The notes under the pieces: generated by a model
Seen by the model: only the letters and a program-made list of their open reading frames with translations
The model's database searches: none
Told to the model about the DNA's origin: nothing
In this document: positions 1 to 11,090 of the stretch, piece after piece
Position numbering within the stretch: position 1 is the stretch's first letter
How the letters are laid out: the number at the start of each line of letters is the position of its first letter
Position numbers and translations under genes: made by a program
Source of the DNA: Kappaphycus alvarezii
Taxonomy: Eukaryota > Rhodophyta > Florideophyceae > Gigartinales > Solieriaceae
DNA: 64,000 bases
Direction: 5' to 3'
Assembly: GCA_002205965.3 (NCBI GenBank)
Contig: NADL03000169.1
Span: 62,001 to 126,000 of the forward strand

Positions 1-686
1 GTCACCGCACCCTCTAACAACTCCTTCTTGGTCTTGAACTTCACCTCTACCCCACTTCCTTCTGATCCAACATTATTGCTGCCAGTGTTACTGCTCGAAC
101 CGGATACTAAATGCTCCCGGAAGCTGCTCATTTTCTTGTTATAGGTATCCGATTCTTTGAGGCGCCGCAACATGTCGACATCCTGCACTGTGGCCTTATT
201 TAAACCACACTCTGCCAAGTCAGAGACCCCAGTTCCTATCTCTCTGAGCGCTGATCGAAGGGAATCCTGAAGAACTCGCTCTGCTGGCAGCTTAGCCTTC
301 TCCCCGCTATTACCCGTAGCCTTGCACTTTGCATCATGATCCTTTAAATAGTCTTGATAAACGAGTTTCCAGACCAGCCCCGGCACCTTTTGAACTACCC
401 GCTTCCGCCCACGGCAGTATTCCGCAAAGTGTCGATTGTAACTTGCGGTCAAAACCACAAGAGCGTCGGCACTAACAGCACTAGTCGCGATTTTTTCGCA
501 TAAGGCCCTTCTAGGCCTCATTGCGGCGCGCCTCCTAACATGAGGTGCAGATGGGCACGGAGATACCAGTTCGGTTTCGGGGGGCACATTGCTGTCGTTC
601 AGGGGTACATCGTCAAGAGGCACAGGGATAGTAGTAGTTTCCAGCACGGCTGCAATACCGTCTTGGTATCTATCGGTGGCATCCAT
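1..686 (-). CDS. Unrecognised protein, 5' part, runs off the window
   Basis: An open minus-strand frame runs from the ATG at 686 to the window edge, about 228 codons with no stop. The frame stays open upstream of 686 to a stop near 820 but has no other ATG, so 686 is the best start. The first 60 residues are acidic and proline-rich. A basic stretch follows (HVRRRAAMRPRR), then a region rich in Lys, Arg, Leu and Glu (about residues 70-190) and a Ser/Asn tract (SSSNTGSNN) near the visible end. I see no domain I can name, no signal peptide and no membrane segment. The basic patch could suit a DNA-binding or nuclear protein, but that is only a guess. It could be a host gene or an ORF of another element. 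Confidence 0.5.
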   Translation of the reverse strand, partial: MDATDRYQDGIAAVLETTTIPVPLDDVPLNDSNVPPETELVSPCPSAPHVRRRAAMRPRRALCEKIATSAVSADALVVLTASYNRHFAEYCRGRKRVVQKVPGLVWKLVYQDYLKDHDAKCKATGNSGEKAKLPAERVLQDSLRSALREIGTGVSDLAECGLNKATVQDVDMLRRLKESDTYNKKMSSFREHLVSGSSSNTGSNNVGSEGSGVEVKFKTKKELLEGAV

Positions 687-2950
687 TTGACGGACTGCTC
701 GGTCACCTCGCTCAGGTTCATCGTAAGGAAAGCTTGACTGGAGGCAGTGACGGATAAAAGAGGACCGAAAGGCGGGTTTTGGGAAGGTTTCAGAGTGGGA
801 GTGTTGTTGGGAAGATTAAAGTGCTTTCGAAGCTCTTTGTGATCGATAGAGGAGGATGGTTGGGGTCGGTTGGGGGGTTTGAGAGCGGGGGTGTTGTTGA
901 GTGTGCTTTAGGGCTGCTTTTTGTGTAAGTCATCGGAGCCCAATGTGAGTCGAGAAAACTCGGAATTTTTTTTTCGAGTTTTGGAGGCCTTGTGAGTTTG
1001 CCCAAACTCGTTCGAAATTCAGTCAAGATTAAAATCCCGTTTTGATTATTTTCGGGAAAAACTCGCAATTTACGTACTTTGGGACAACTCTAATGTGTCT
1101 AAAATAATTTATTATGTTTTTGTCCAAAACGTTCGTGTTTACTTATATTCTTTCTCTTCAGTGTTTAAATTCGGCCATTAGTCAAAAGGCCTGTCATCTC
1201 TGTAATGTCGGTCATCTCTGGTACTCAGTATTTGAATTGGAGATCTATTGTACTGTACAGCAGAATGCGGAATTAGCTTGATTGGCCAGAGTATAAACTG
1301 GTTCGGAACTGCCCAATATCCAAAAATACCCCGCTCGTGTCCTGCTACAACTGTTCGTATCCAGTAATTGAGCAGTACGTACTTTACTCCTTAGTGAAAT
1401 TATAAAGCTTATGTTTGTGTGTTAACTTTACTCCTTGCTGCAGGACGAGTCTGCGCTAAAAACTTCTGTGGCCAACAGTCTACCAGTATTCCTTAATATA
1501 GACAAGTCTATTAGCTTTCACGTCGGTGACAAGAGCGTTCTACCCTACTTTTCGATCACGTGCAATCCTAGCGTTCGCTGTAACTTGCGTTCTGCGTTAC
1601 CGTGACCTGAACGTTTCGCCCTTTTCATAGGACCTCTATGTCCCTTATCCTATCTTGCCGCAAGATTCTTGCGAACTGGACAGGAGATAACAGAATCTGT
1701 TCTGTAATATCACGCCCAAATCCGCAGACACTGCTCCCGCTCAAGCCCCGCCCGGCCAAGTGGTCACTACCATGCCTTCGGTTGCCCAGAATGGCACAGA
1801 GAACGCTCCCCATATTACCCCGAGGTTACCTAAACCGTGGCTAACTCGGCTACCTAACCGTGACCAGGACAGGCCCAGACCAGATCTCTACTGCCTAGCC
1901 ACTAGCCAGTCATGTACTGTAGTGTTACCCATCAGCGACGACTTATCCCACATAACGCATTAGCCGCGTGGATATAACCGACCTCATTTCCATGCATTAA
2001 AATAACCCAAAAATTTTCCCCCTAGCCACTCTGCACCACCTAAAACCAGTCCCGAGCTCGCATTCGCAATCCCTCAGTTTTCATACTACCAAAAATCAGT
2101 AACAACTTACATGTCCCCTCCGTGCTGCACCCAACGACCCAACCACCACGCACGGTGACTTAGTGAGGCTACATCCCTCCCCTTCGAAATGTCGTTCTCC
2201 GCAACGCCGTCTTTCATGAGCCTCATTGGAGGACTCGATGGGGCCAGGAACACTCCCTCCGCCCCAGCACCCGTCTTTTGGGGGCTTGGGAACGAGATGC
2301 AATCTGGCGTGAAGCTCTTTCCGCTTACCAGAGACGAGAAGAGTAGTTCTCCAATTCGTCGTCTCCAGTGCCACAGGAATACGTATTCTCTCCATCTAGC
2401 TAATCCATGTAATCGACGTCAGTCGGAGTGTATGGCCATGCTGTTCGGGGGCTCAGTAACTCCCCACTTGCCATGTCTTTGACTAACACATGTCTGGTGG
2501 AGGGATTCTGGATGTTGTTGAAACAGTTTACTGTACAACACCGTAGACAGATCTGAGGGGCGAAGCGTGATGGGCGCGAAGTTTCATGAGGACCTGGAAA
2601 TCGCGGCGGTGAATTGTTATTGGCGATTCGTTGTAGACTGGAAGGTGATGGTCTTCGGGCATCGCAATATCCCAAAGCACAACTATTTCCACAGCATAAC
2701 TACAGCTCAATCCCCACCATCAATCCCCCGGATTTCATAGCCGACGAGGGCTCTCACCAGACTAATCATGATGGCCAAGACGCCAACGTAGAAGCAGACT
2801 GTGACCGACTACATTAGCGTTAGGCACAGGAGTCGTTCGATCAGTGTACCCCTCGAAGGTTCGGGGATTCACCACTCCCGCTCAAAAGCTAGTCAGTTTT
2901 AGTGGCCCAGTATTGAAGAAAATTAATGAGTCAAAAATCCGTTAACTACA
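687..2950. other. No convincing gene
   Basis: Only short frames without recognisable motifs occur on either strand (for example 1638-1963 plus and 2096-2710 minus). Tracts near 860-1010 are T/G-rich. A TACTGTAC palindrome lies near 1249. I see no RNA gene. Confidence 0.5.
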
Positions 2951-2960
2951 GAACAGTAAC

Positions 2961-3414
2961 TGTATACTCCAATACTGCATCCACGGAACCAAATAACAGG
3001 GACACACAGTCCCAACAGGTAACGTCGCAGAGTTACCACCAACGCTCTCACTCTGGCCCTAGCCTTACAGAGAACAGTCACTGCTCTCGAACAGCAAACA
3101 AACAGCTTGCTCACCACGATAACCTAGCTAGTCATAGACGGAAACACTTTACTCTCAAGATGCCTATCCCTTTCCCTCTCACTGCGAGTGTCTACATTGT
3201 CCTACTTATACAAGAGCAATCGTTCTCATACGCTGTCTGTACGTGCAACTTTGGCCTGCCCCTTTGGGAACTCCGAATTGTATTTGTCAGCCATCCTTGG
3301 CTTCCGACGTCAAACTTCTTAAATTTGATCCTCGTCGACATCGTACGGTCGTGAATCTGGTGCAATGACTATCAGCATTGTTACAAGATGTCACCTAGAC
3401 TACGTTCTGCCACA
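2961..3414 (-). repeat. Gypsy-1 LTR (3' LTR in element orientation)
   Basis: Near-identical partner of 8336-8787. Both end in CTGCCACA. The outer start is placed at TGTATACTCC, but homology becomes weak just there. Confidence 0.8.
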
Positions 3415-3474
3415 CTCGTGCCTTACAGCTTCTTCGGTCTGTTCCGCCTGTTAATTTCATGAGATACACCAAAT

Positions 3475-6400
3475 TTAACTTCTGAAGTTCAACAGCTTGA
3501 GTCTTGGATCTTTGTCACTCCCTTTGTTTGCATCATCCTTCTCGTTGTCTCCCTTTATTACCTCGCGCGTTCCCTGGTCAGTTTCTTCTGAAGCCGTTCT
3601 ATTCATTCTGTCATACAAGGTGACTACAGATGCTGGGAGATCATATTCTGGCGTCCATGCCGGCGACCGCCTTCCACTCAAATTCACTTTGACTGACGCT
3701 GCAACTTTCCGCTGGTTAGGTCTCTTACCATCCTTGTACCTTATATTCTGTGCACCGTTCGGAGGCTATCCGGGAAAACTCCATCTCGCGGCTCCACTGT
3801 CTCTACTGCACCATTTGGTATGCGCTGCAATATGTTCACAGTTGAGCGCACGATCTTACCACCAACCTCAGACTCCAAAATGCACCCAACCCTTCCTAGT
3901 TTCTCCTTTACACGATAAGGTCCAAGCCATGGTTTGATGATCTTCTTTCCTTCCTTGCTGTTAAGCTCCACCGACCATAGCAGCACACGATCACCCTCCT
4001 TGTACTGCTCCGGGTTGCATTTCTATCATACTGCCTCTTCGCCAGTTGGCGCGAAAGCGTCTCTTTAGACAATAGTTGCTTGTGTAGTGCATCCAATCTC
4101 TTGGCTAGATCTTGCGGTTCCTCTTCAAAACAGGACCTATCAAACTCACCCCAAGCCTCGAATGATTCGACACCAAACATAGCTTTGAAAGGTGTTATCC
4201 CAGTCGCAATACAAATTTTACTGTTGTACTTCAGGCATTCTAACGCTATATGCTGGTCCCAGTCCTCTTCACCTGTCGCCACAAAACTGGCAAGGTCACG
4301 TGCAAGAGTCGATTCCACCTTTCAATTGTTCCATTGGCTTGCGGGTGAAGTGGGAAAATCTGGATCCTAACGATGACTAGGACATCCGTCAAGTTGTTCA
4401 GAACACCACCAATAAGGTTAGGACCCCCTCAGATCTTAACGTACTCCATGGGACCAAACACCGATACCAATTCATCTATCAGGACCGTCGCGATCGTTTC
4501 CGCTTTCTCGTCAGGTATCGCCTTGGCCCGTGCGTATCTTGTGAAAAAATCTATCATTGCCAACACCTTAATGTTTCCACTACTCGTTCTTGGTGTGATG
4601 GTTTGAACGTCGAAAGCCACTTGCTCAAACCTTCGACGCCGGTGGGTTATCTCCATCGGCGCTTGTTTCCCAGGCCGTCTATCTTCTGCTACATTACACT
4701 GTACGCAATTCTTCACATACTCTGCAGCTTCTCGTGACATCCCTTTCCACCGGAAACGTGTAATCAAACTCCCTGGCGTTCATTGTAACCTATATGCCCG
4801 CTTAATCGTTCCCCACGGACGAACGCTAAAAATTCACTCACTAAGGTCTTAGGAACTACAATTTGCAGCTCGTCTCTGTGTAAGCTGCGAAGTATTCCTA
4901 AATCATCTACGAGGAATCTGGTTTCATGTTTCGCATATTCTTCGAGATTTCCGAACTCTTCTTCCTGTGAAGCCTTAATTTCCAATTCAGAGGGTCCAGA
5001 TCCCATGCTTCTAATACGGCCTACCATCTATGTAGCATTCTCAACAATAACAGCTACTTCTTCCGCTTCGAGTTCTTCAGTTAGCTCTTCCAGCCTTTCC
5101 TTGCCGATCTCTCCGTAACAACGTTGGCAAAACGGTTTGGCACCGCATCTCGGCTGAGTGCGTCAGGCACAACGAGCTCAGGTCCACTTCTGTGTTCTAT
5201 CCTGAAGTTGTAATCCTGTATTTCAACAACCTACCGGGCTCACTTATCCCGTGGATCCTTCAAGCTTAACATCCATTTCAATGAGAGGTGGTCAGTGACT
5301 ACGCAAAATTCTTCTCCATGCAAGTACCGTCTCCATTTGAGAAGGGCATGAACTACGGCCAAGCACTCCCTTTCAGTTGGTGCGTAGTTACGCTCCGATT
5401 TGCGCAACAAGCGGCTGGTAAAGCTGACAGGCTGCCACTTATTTCCACATTCTGTTGCAGCAATACACTACCAAGACCATATGCACTCGCGTCTGTCATT
5501 ACACGCTTCGGTGCCCCTCGGAGAGGTGGCGACAGAATCTCTGGGTTACTGATAGCCTCCTCAACTCGCTCCAGGCACGCTGCTGCTGACCTCCCCACCT
5601 TTCCTTCCAATCTGGGATCACTAGCCTCTGCCCATGTCTTCTCTATTTCGAAAAACCGGTACCTTTGAGCACCAGATAGAGCGGCTCCGCTGTCTCTTTG
5701 AAGTAGTCGACGAAATCGGAGAAATAGTTCGCCAAACCCAGAAACCGCATAAGCTCATCACCAGATACCGGCCTACAAGTGTCGTATCGACTCTACGTGT
5801 TTCTCTGAGGGGCGAAGTCCCTTTCATCGACAACATGTCCTAATATTTCAGCCTTTCGGACTCCAAATTCACACTTTGAGAGCTTCAGACGGACCCCTGC
5901 ATCGTACAACAAATCCAGTATTTCTGCCAAAGACCGCAAGTGCTCGTCCTCAGTGAGCGTTCCCACACTGGAATCATCCATGAAAGCGAATACACCCCTC
6001 TTCTTCCTATCTCCGAGGATGGCATTGACGATTCTTTGAAACGTTCCTGGGGAGTTTTTCACCCTTGTCGCAGTCGCATATACTGTAGTAGACCAAAACT
6101 GTCCTTATTAGTGTATTTCTTCGAATCCTCTCGGAGTTCGACCTGATAGAACCCATCCTTCAAATCGAAGACTGAAAACACTTTTTTGCCAATCTATTGT
6201 ATCTCTCACGCTTTCCATTGGATACGAATCTGTGACGGTGAGGTCATTCAAATGGCAAAAATCAGACGTCATCTCCTACCTCCGTCCTTTTTCCTAACAA
6301 AAACATTATTGGCCGCCCATGGTGAATCCGCTGGTTCCAACACGCCAAGCTTCAGCAACTTTTCCATTGCCGCTCTTTCAACTCCTTCTTCTTTTGGTGA

Positions 6401-6994
6401 CCGACGGCGTAAGGGTCACAAACAGGCTTCAAATTCTCCTTCAGCAGGATCTCGTGCTGTAAACCCTTAATGCATCCGGTTCCTTTGAAAACATCTCGTC
6501 TTTCCAACAAAAGATTCCTCAGGGCAGTCTGCTTCTCTGTGTCATCGGAAAAAGACCTCAAATCCATAGACTGTATCGAGGAATCAACATCTGCATCCTC
6601 TATTATCGCTTTCACTGCTTCTGAGGAGCGGCAATCCTCTCCTTCCGGGCTTATCGGGCCCCGCACCCTAACATTATTATACAACACCGATCATCCACTC
6701 CTTTCCAGGTTCAAGCGTAGGACCACTGACCTCCAGAACCGTCTTCCTATTATCATTTGTCTGGTAATGTCTGCATGACTTTTACTTCCTCATCGAATGT
6801 CAGACCCAGAACACAAACTTCAATCTGCCTTCCCCAACAACATCAATTCCCTTCCCATCAGCGCCACGACCTGTGCCGCCCGTTTGAAGAAATACTCCTC
6901 CATTGGAACAGAACCAGGCGCCATCTACCCAGACAGATACAGCACCTGTATCAATAGGAGCTAGGATTTCCTCACCGAAAACCGACACATTCAC
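3475..6994 (-). pseudogene. Gypsy-1 pol remains (protease, RT, RNase H, integrase)
   Basis: In transcription order the minus strand shows an aspartic protease core (PIDTGAVSVW, about 6950), the RT entry region (ADSPWAANNVFV and a KKDGG motif near 6300), the RT active site FMDD at 5973-5984 in place of the usual YIDD, and RNase H (VMTDASAYGLGSVL near 5560). Integrase follows with a zinc-finger remnant (CVQCN near 4700), a core (AFDVQTITP) and a C-terminal segment (WLGPYRVKEKL near 3900). The domains are separated by repeated frame changes and local deletions, so no functional polyprotein is possible as read. The order identifies Ty3/Gypsy. The tail at 3687-3475 is low-complexity and unassigned. 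Confidence 0.8.
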
Positions 6995-7092
6995 AGCAAC
7001 CTCATCCTCGTCTACACCCGGTCGCTAGTGCGACTTCGGACAAGCACATACTGCTTCCGGCTTGCCACTGCCCGATGTGATGGTATCAGTAA

Positions 7093-8214
7093 TTAATTTT
7101 CCCGGGGCCTGCGGACCCCCTTCCCCTTTCCCGCCTTCTGGGCGTCTTCTTTCTCTTTACCGCAAAACCTAGCAATGTGCTCGAGCTTCTGGCAGTAATA
7201 GCATTTCATGTGGGCGAAGCGGTTGTCTCCTGCAGCATTCCGATACCCTGCACCTTCGTTCTTCTCTTCCTTCACCTCTCTTACGGGCTCCCTGTTGATG
7301 ACGGCTGGGCCATGGAAAGTCTGGAAACGGTGCTGACCACGGTGTCAAAATCACCAGATGCCAAAACTGACTGATTTTTCAAGCTCGGAGGAAGTACAGC
7401 TTTGCAGTTCAGCAGAAAATCGTCGGGTATGGGGCTGGCAGCATCAGGGATGCGGTACGCAGTCGGTCAGCTATGCTGCAACGGACACACGTTTATCGTC
7501 CACCGCATCCCAAAAAATCATCCTGTAGCGCTGTACAGTGTGCCATGTTACACGAACGTCTCTCTAACTTACACCACAGTTCGTGTGCGGTGGCATCAAC
7601 GGAATGGCATGCAACTTCTTCATATACCCGTAGCGAATCCCGATCAAAGGCATGCGGCATGAGTTTCCTTTCGTCTTGTTCTCGGATGGGGAAGTCTTTC
7701 AGTAACCTATACCACGTTCCACGGGCATCAAAGGAAGATCCATCTCCCATCTTCTTACAACAAGAAGTCTCCAATGCCGCCTTGTAAATCTTGAAAACGG
7801 TTTCAACTGGATAACACTCTTTCCCTACGGTGTCCTCGAACTAATTTGACCGACTTCACTAGGTCCTTGAACACCGCCATTGTCGTTAAAAGTGTTCACT
7901 TCACTCGACGCCGACTGACTGACGTTTCCCAAAACTTTCGGGATGTTTCTCAAAACCTCATTCAGGTGCCTTATCGCAGACTCTACTTCATGAGTGGAAC
8001 ATTCACATTCACGTTCCATTCTATGAGCATTCGCTTTAGTGCCGTCTCCGCCTGACTCATTTTGAACGTTAATAGCTTCAGTAAGGACCTGCAGGGTATT
8101 CTGAGACCCGATTCGGTCTTCCTCATTCCCAAATACAGCTGAACCAGCTTCTGGCTGCTCAGTGTCTTTAAATGGGTTCGATCTCGTTCCCTTTCGACTC
8201 ATTTTGATGTACAA
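7093..8214 (-). pseudogene. Gypsy-1 gag remains with zinc knuckle
   Basis: The product would be the capsid and nucleocapsid protein that packages element RNA. Three frame segments can be followed: 8214-7825 (polar, starts MSRKGTRSNPF close to the LTR), 7774-7493 (capsid-like, WYRLLKDFP) and 7275-7093. The last holds a CX2CX4HX4C knuckle (CYYCQKLEHIARFC, about 7161-7206) followed by a basic tail, as in retroelement nucleocapsids. Changes of frame between the segments break the gene. Assignment rests on the knuckle and on position between the 5' LTR and pol. Confidence 0.7.
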
Positions 8215-8328
8215 TCCTTACAAAAATACCAACACCAAATCTCAATTTTTTTCTCTTCAATCTCGTACCTTGACAGCTCTTCGTCAAGAACCGGCCTGGT
8301 TACGCGATATAGACTAAATAGATTTAAT

Positions 8329-8787
8329 GTTACAGTATACTCCAGTACTGCATCCACGGAACCAAATAACAGGGACACACAGTCCCAACAGGTAACGTTG
8401 AAGAGTTACCACCAACGCTCTCACTCTAGCCCTAGCCTTACAGAGAACAGTCACTGCTCTCGAACAGCAAACAAACAGCTTGCTCACCACGATAACCTAG
8501 CTAGTCATAGACGGAAACACTTTACTCTCAAGATGCCTATCCCTTTCCCTCTCACTGTGAGTGTCTACATTGTCCTACTTATACAAGAGCAATCGTTCTC
8601 ATACGCTGTCTGTACGTGCAACTTTGGCCTGCCCCTTTGGGAACTCCGAATTGTATTTGTCAGCCATCCTTGGCTTCCGACGTCAAACGTCATAAATTTG
8701 ATCCTCGTCGACATCGTACTGTCGTGAATCTGGTGCAATGACTGTCAGCATTGTTACACGTTGCCACCTAGACTACGTTCTGCCACA
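8329..8787 (-). repeat. Gypsy-1 LTR (5' LTR in element orientation)
   Basis: Partner of 2961-3414. Its inner edge in the plus direction (about 8329-8336) is uncertain. I could not find a convincing primer-binding site beginning TGG next to it. Confidence 0.75.
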
Positions 8788-8992
8788 GTACAGTACAGTG
8801 TACAGTATTGGGGTTATTCTTTTTGTAACAAAATTCAAATTTTTCCTCAAAAACGCACTGTACTTACGAAATGGAGAGCTTTAATTTGATTTTTAGCGGG
8901 CCTGCTAAACAGACTCAACCCAACACCGGCTAAACCGATGCCCACGCCAACAGAAGGGAAGGAAGAAAATTCCACCACCGACACACCTGAAG
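8788..8992. other. Short spacer between Gypsy-1 and Gypsy-2
   Basis: It begins with a run of TACAGTACAG-type repeats (8785-8805), otherwise featureless. It is presumably the pre-insertion sequence of Gypsy-2. Confidence 0.4.
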
Positions 8993-8997
8993 GCCTA
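8993..8997. repeat. Target-site duplication GCCTA, left copy
   Basis: The five bases immediately left of the TG that opens the Gypsy-2 LTR match the five bases right of the other LTR. Five bp is the usual Ty3/Gypsy duplication length. Confidence 0.85.
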
Positions 8998-9717
8998 TGA
9001 TAGGGGTAAATCGTCGGGAGAAGAGATACTTAGAACCAACTACCCCAAGACGGAGGTGTTGCGAGCGACAAAAGTGCTACCGTGGTATAGTTGAACAAAT
9101 AAAAAGCAGTGTATATGGGAGAGAGTTGAGAGGGCTACAAGCAAGTATAAAAGGGGCAGCGTCTACCACTGATTCTCTGCGACTTGCTTAGGAAAAAGTT
9201 TTCTTGGGTTTGAAGTTGACTCTCAACTTCCTACTACTCGGAGCTTGACCTGAAGTTGTCTGCCAACTTGCTTCACCTCCACTAAAGGAAGCAGTTTACG
9301 CGGCTTATATAGACTTTTCGGCTAATCCTTAAGTCTCAATCAAACATACTAATAACCATAAAACGCATTCACGGGAATCGTGTGAACCAGAGAGACCATT
9401 AGAAGATATTTCCTCAAGGTAAATATCTAGGTGCCATACCCATGCCAGCCACCCATCAGCCAGGGGTGGGAATTGATGTGGCCATTATATAGACCTTTCA
9501 GAGTCACTCGTAGTATCACCCACAACCTAGAACTGTACTGACATCCACTATGACAGCGTGTCCTAAAATAAAAAATCAACCGATGAATTTGCCACACTCA
9601 CCCAAATTAAAAATATCTTGCAAATTCAAAAACTGTAAAAATATCTTCCCAGTTCCAATACTGTATACAATTATGGTCCTCATCTAGATTTTTTCGTGTG
9701 CGAATTTGCGCACATCA
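8998..9717 (-). repeat. Gypsy-2 LTR (3' LTR in element orientation)
   Basis: 720 bp, TG to CA. It matches 15781-16474, which is about 26 bp shorter through scattered small deletions. Confidence 0.9.
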
Positions 9718-9748
9718 CGCCCTCCGCTCAAGACGAACGTCCCGCTCG

Positions 9749-10201
9749 TCACTGCTCTTCTTCTGTTTCCGTTAGTGTTCGCTGTCTTATTGATAAAATA
9801 TATGGTCTCTCAAACGGGTACGGATGCAATTGATTACCAATATGATGCTCTAAAAAGTAGGTTCGCATTACTGGTACCTCACTTTGTAGCATAGCCTCAT
9901 ATATTGGTTTGATAACATCGAGGTGGGGTTGAATACATTCTTCTTCCGTGACTCTTCCGAATCTTCCAAGAGTGAAAAAATATATGTGATATGCAAACTC
10001 TTCTGGAAGATGCCGGAGGAATGGATGCCGATAAGAAAAGAAGACGCGCATCATCAAGAACGAATCTTCGTAAGATAAGTGCGGTCCATGTAGCGCCCTA
10101 AAACATAAACAGATGCTTATCATGAAATAAGAAATGACCTGCGCATCGTTCGCATCCTCGGAGATATTGCGCAGCCAAAAAGATAATCTTCTTCTTCCGA
10201 C
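9749..10201 (-). CDS. Gypsy-2 accessory ORF, distal copy (unknown function)
   Basis: A minus-strand frame ends at 9749 and stays open upstream past its first ATG (10123) to about 10200. It contains ICLCFRALHGPH, an EDSFLMMRVFF stretch, LGRFGRVTEEE, DVIKPIYEAML and a YPFERPYILS segment, and ends in acidic residues. Each block has a counterpart in the same order in the ORF at 10231-11066, so the two are diverged tandem copies. The place between integrase and the 3' LTR is where env or env-like genes sit in some Gypsy elements, but I see no signal peptide, clear membrane anchor or cleavage site. I do not recognise the family. Confidence 0.6.
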   Translation of the reverse strand, partial: VGRRRLSFWLRNISEDANDAQVISYFMISICLCFRALHGPHLSYEDSFLMMRVFFSYRHPFLRHLPEEFAYHIYFFTLGRFGRVTEEECIQPHLDVIKPIYEAMLQSEVPVMRTYFLEHHIGNQLHPYPFERPYILSIRQRTLTETEEEQ

Positions 10202-10230
10202 TGTATGCTGTGCATGGTTGTGAAGGAGAG

Positions 10231-11066
10231 CTAGAGATGAAGTTGTGGTGGACGGTCCCGATGAATGGCCGCGACCAGCTCCTGACGTACTGGGACCTGC
10301 ACGAGGTCCTCTCGGGGGACGACCGGAACCTCTTCTGGGCGGGTTGTTGTCTCCGAAGGTCCTCCTCTGGTCATCATCACTGCTTCAGGAGGATCCTCGC
10401 CGCCTCCAACGTTCCCAATTTGTGGCGGAGAAACGTAAGGTTCCCATAGAGGATACGGGACCAGTCTGTATTCCATATCCGGGGGTAAGGCGTAACCTCT
10501 CAGTCGCACGTCTTGTTCTTGAGAAATACGTAAATTGGACGGATAATATTCAGATACGTTTGCGACAAGTCTCCAGCAGCTACCATTCCATATCTTCCTA
10601 TAGAGTAATGATATATTACCTCCACAAACTCTGGACCTGCTTCCGTGAACCTTCCGTTTTGGAATGAAAATAGAACTCTTATTAATAGTCGGAAATCTTC
10701 TTCAGGTAGCAATGGTCCGTTCAACGTACGAAAACATAGGCATATATTAATGTAGAAATGGATGATTACGTGGAGTTCGTAGTAGTCCCGCGTAATCGAG
10801 ATGATCCATTCCCAGGCCCTTTTTCCTCCCATAGGAATCATTCTATAGTTAAAGATGAGTATGCCCCGTGGTTGCGCATAGTCCTGTGTGAGAAGGAATT
10901 CTTCAGGCCTCTGATGGTAAGGGACCAGACGACGTGCATGGATGGCCCTCCTTGATCTCTTCCCTGAGCTTGAACAGAGCTGATAGTGCGGGTGTCTTTC
11001 CTCCGTGACGATGCAAGGGTTCGAGTACTTGGTTTGGAAGGCCGGCCACTTCACAGCCTGCTGCAT
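10231..11066 (-). CDS. Gypsy-2 accessory ORF, proximal copy (unknown, one frameshift)
   Basis: It begins about 25 bp after the integrase stop. The first frame (11066-10500) reads through ICLCFRTLNGPLL, EEDFRLLIRVLF, IGRYGMVAAGD and NIIRPIYVFL. The protein then continues after a one-base shift near 10505 into the frame 10509-10231, with LVPYPLWEPYVSPP and a proline-rich, charged tail. It is clearly related to the distal copy at 9749-10201 (shared ICLCFR, IxRPIY/IKPIY and YPxxxPY blocks) but has about 120 extra N-terminal residues rich in Arg and His. Tandem duplication within the element is inferred. No known domain is apparent to me. Confidence 0.6.
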
Positions 11067-11090
11067 TGCTTTCCATGTACTACAAGTACT

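Larger units (their letters stand above)
2961..8787 (-). mobile_element. Gypsy-1: Ty3/Gypsy LTR retrotransposon, minus strand, decayed
   Basis: Two direct repeats of about 452 bp (2963-3414 and 8336-8787) flank 4.9 kb holding, on the minus strand and in order, gag with a zinc knuckle, aspartic protease, reverse transcriptase, RNase H and integrase. Protease-RT-RNase H-integrase order is typical of Ty3/Gypsy. The repeats differ at about 13 positions with no length change (about 97% identity). The polyprotein is split over at least ten changes of frame. No exact target duplication is evident: the 5-mers beside the outer ends are GTAAC and GTACA, so the outer boundary is uncertain by a few bases. 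Confidence 0.85.

Noticed and set aside
2926-3354. 142-codon plus frame and its copy at 8398-8727
   Set aside because: Both lie inside the Gypsy-1 LTRs, are antisense to the element and are similar only because the LTRs are repeats.
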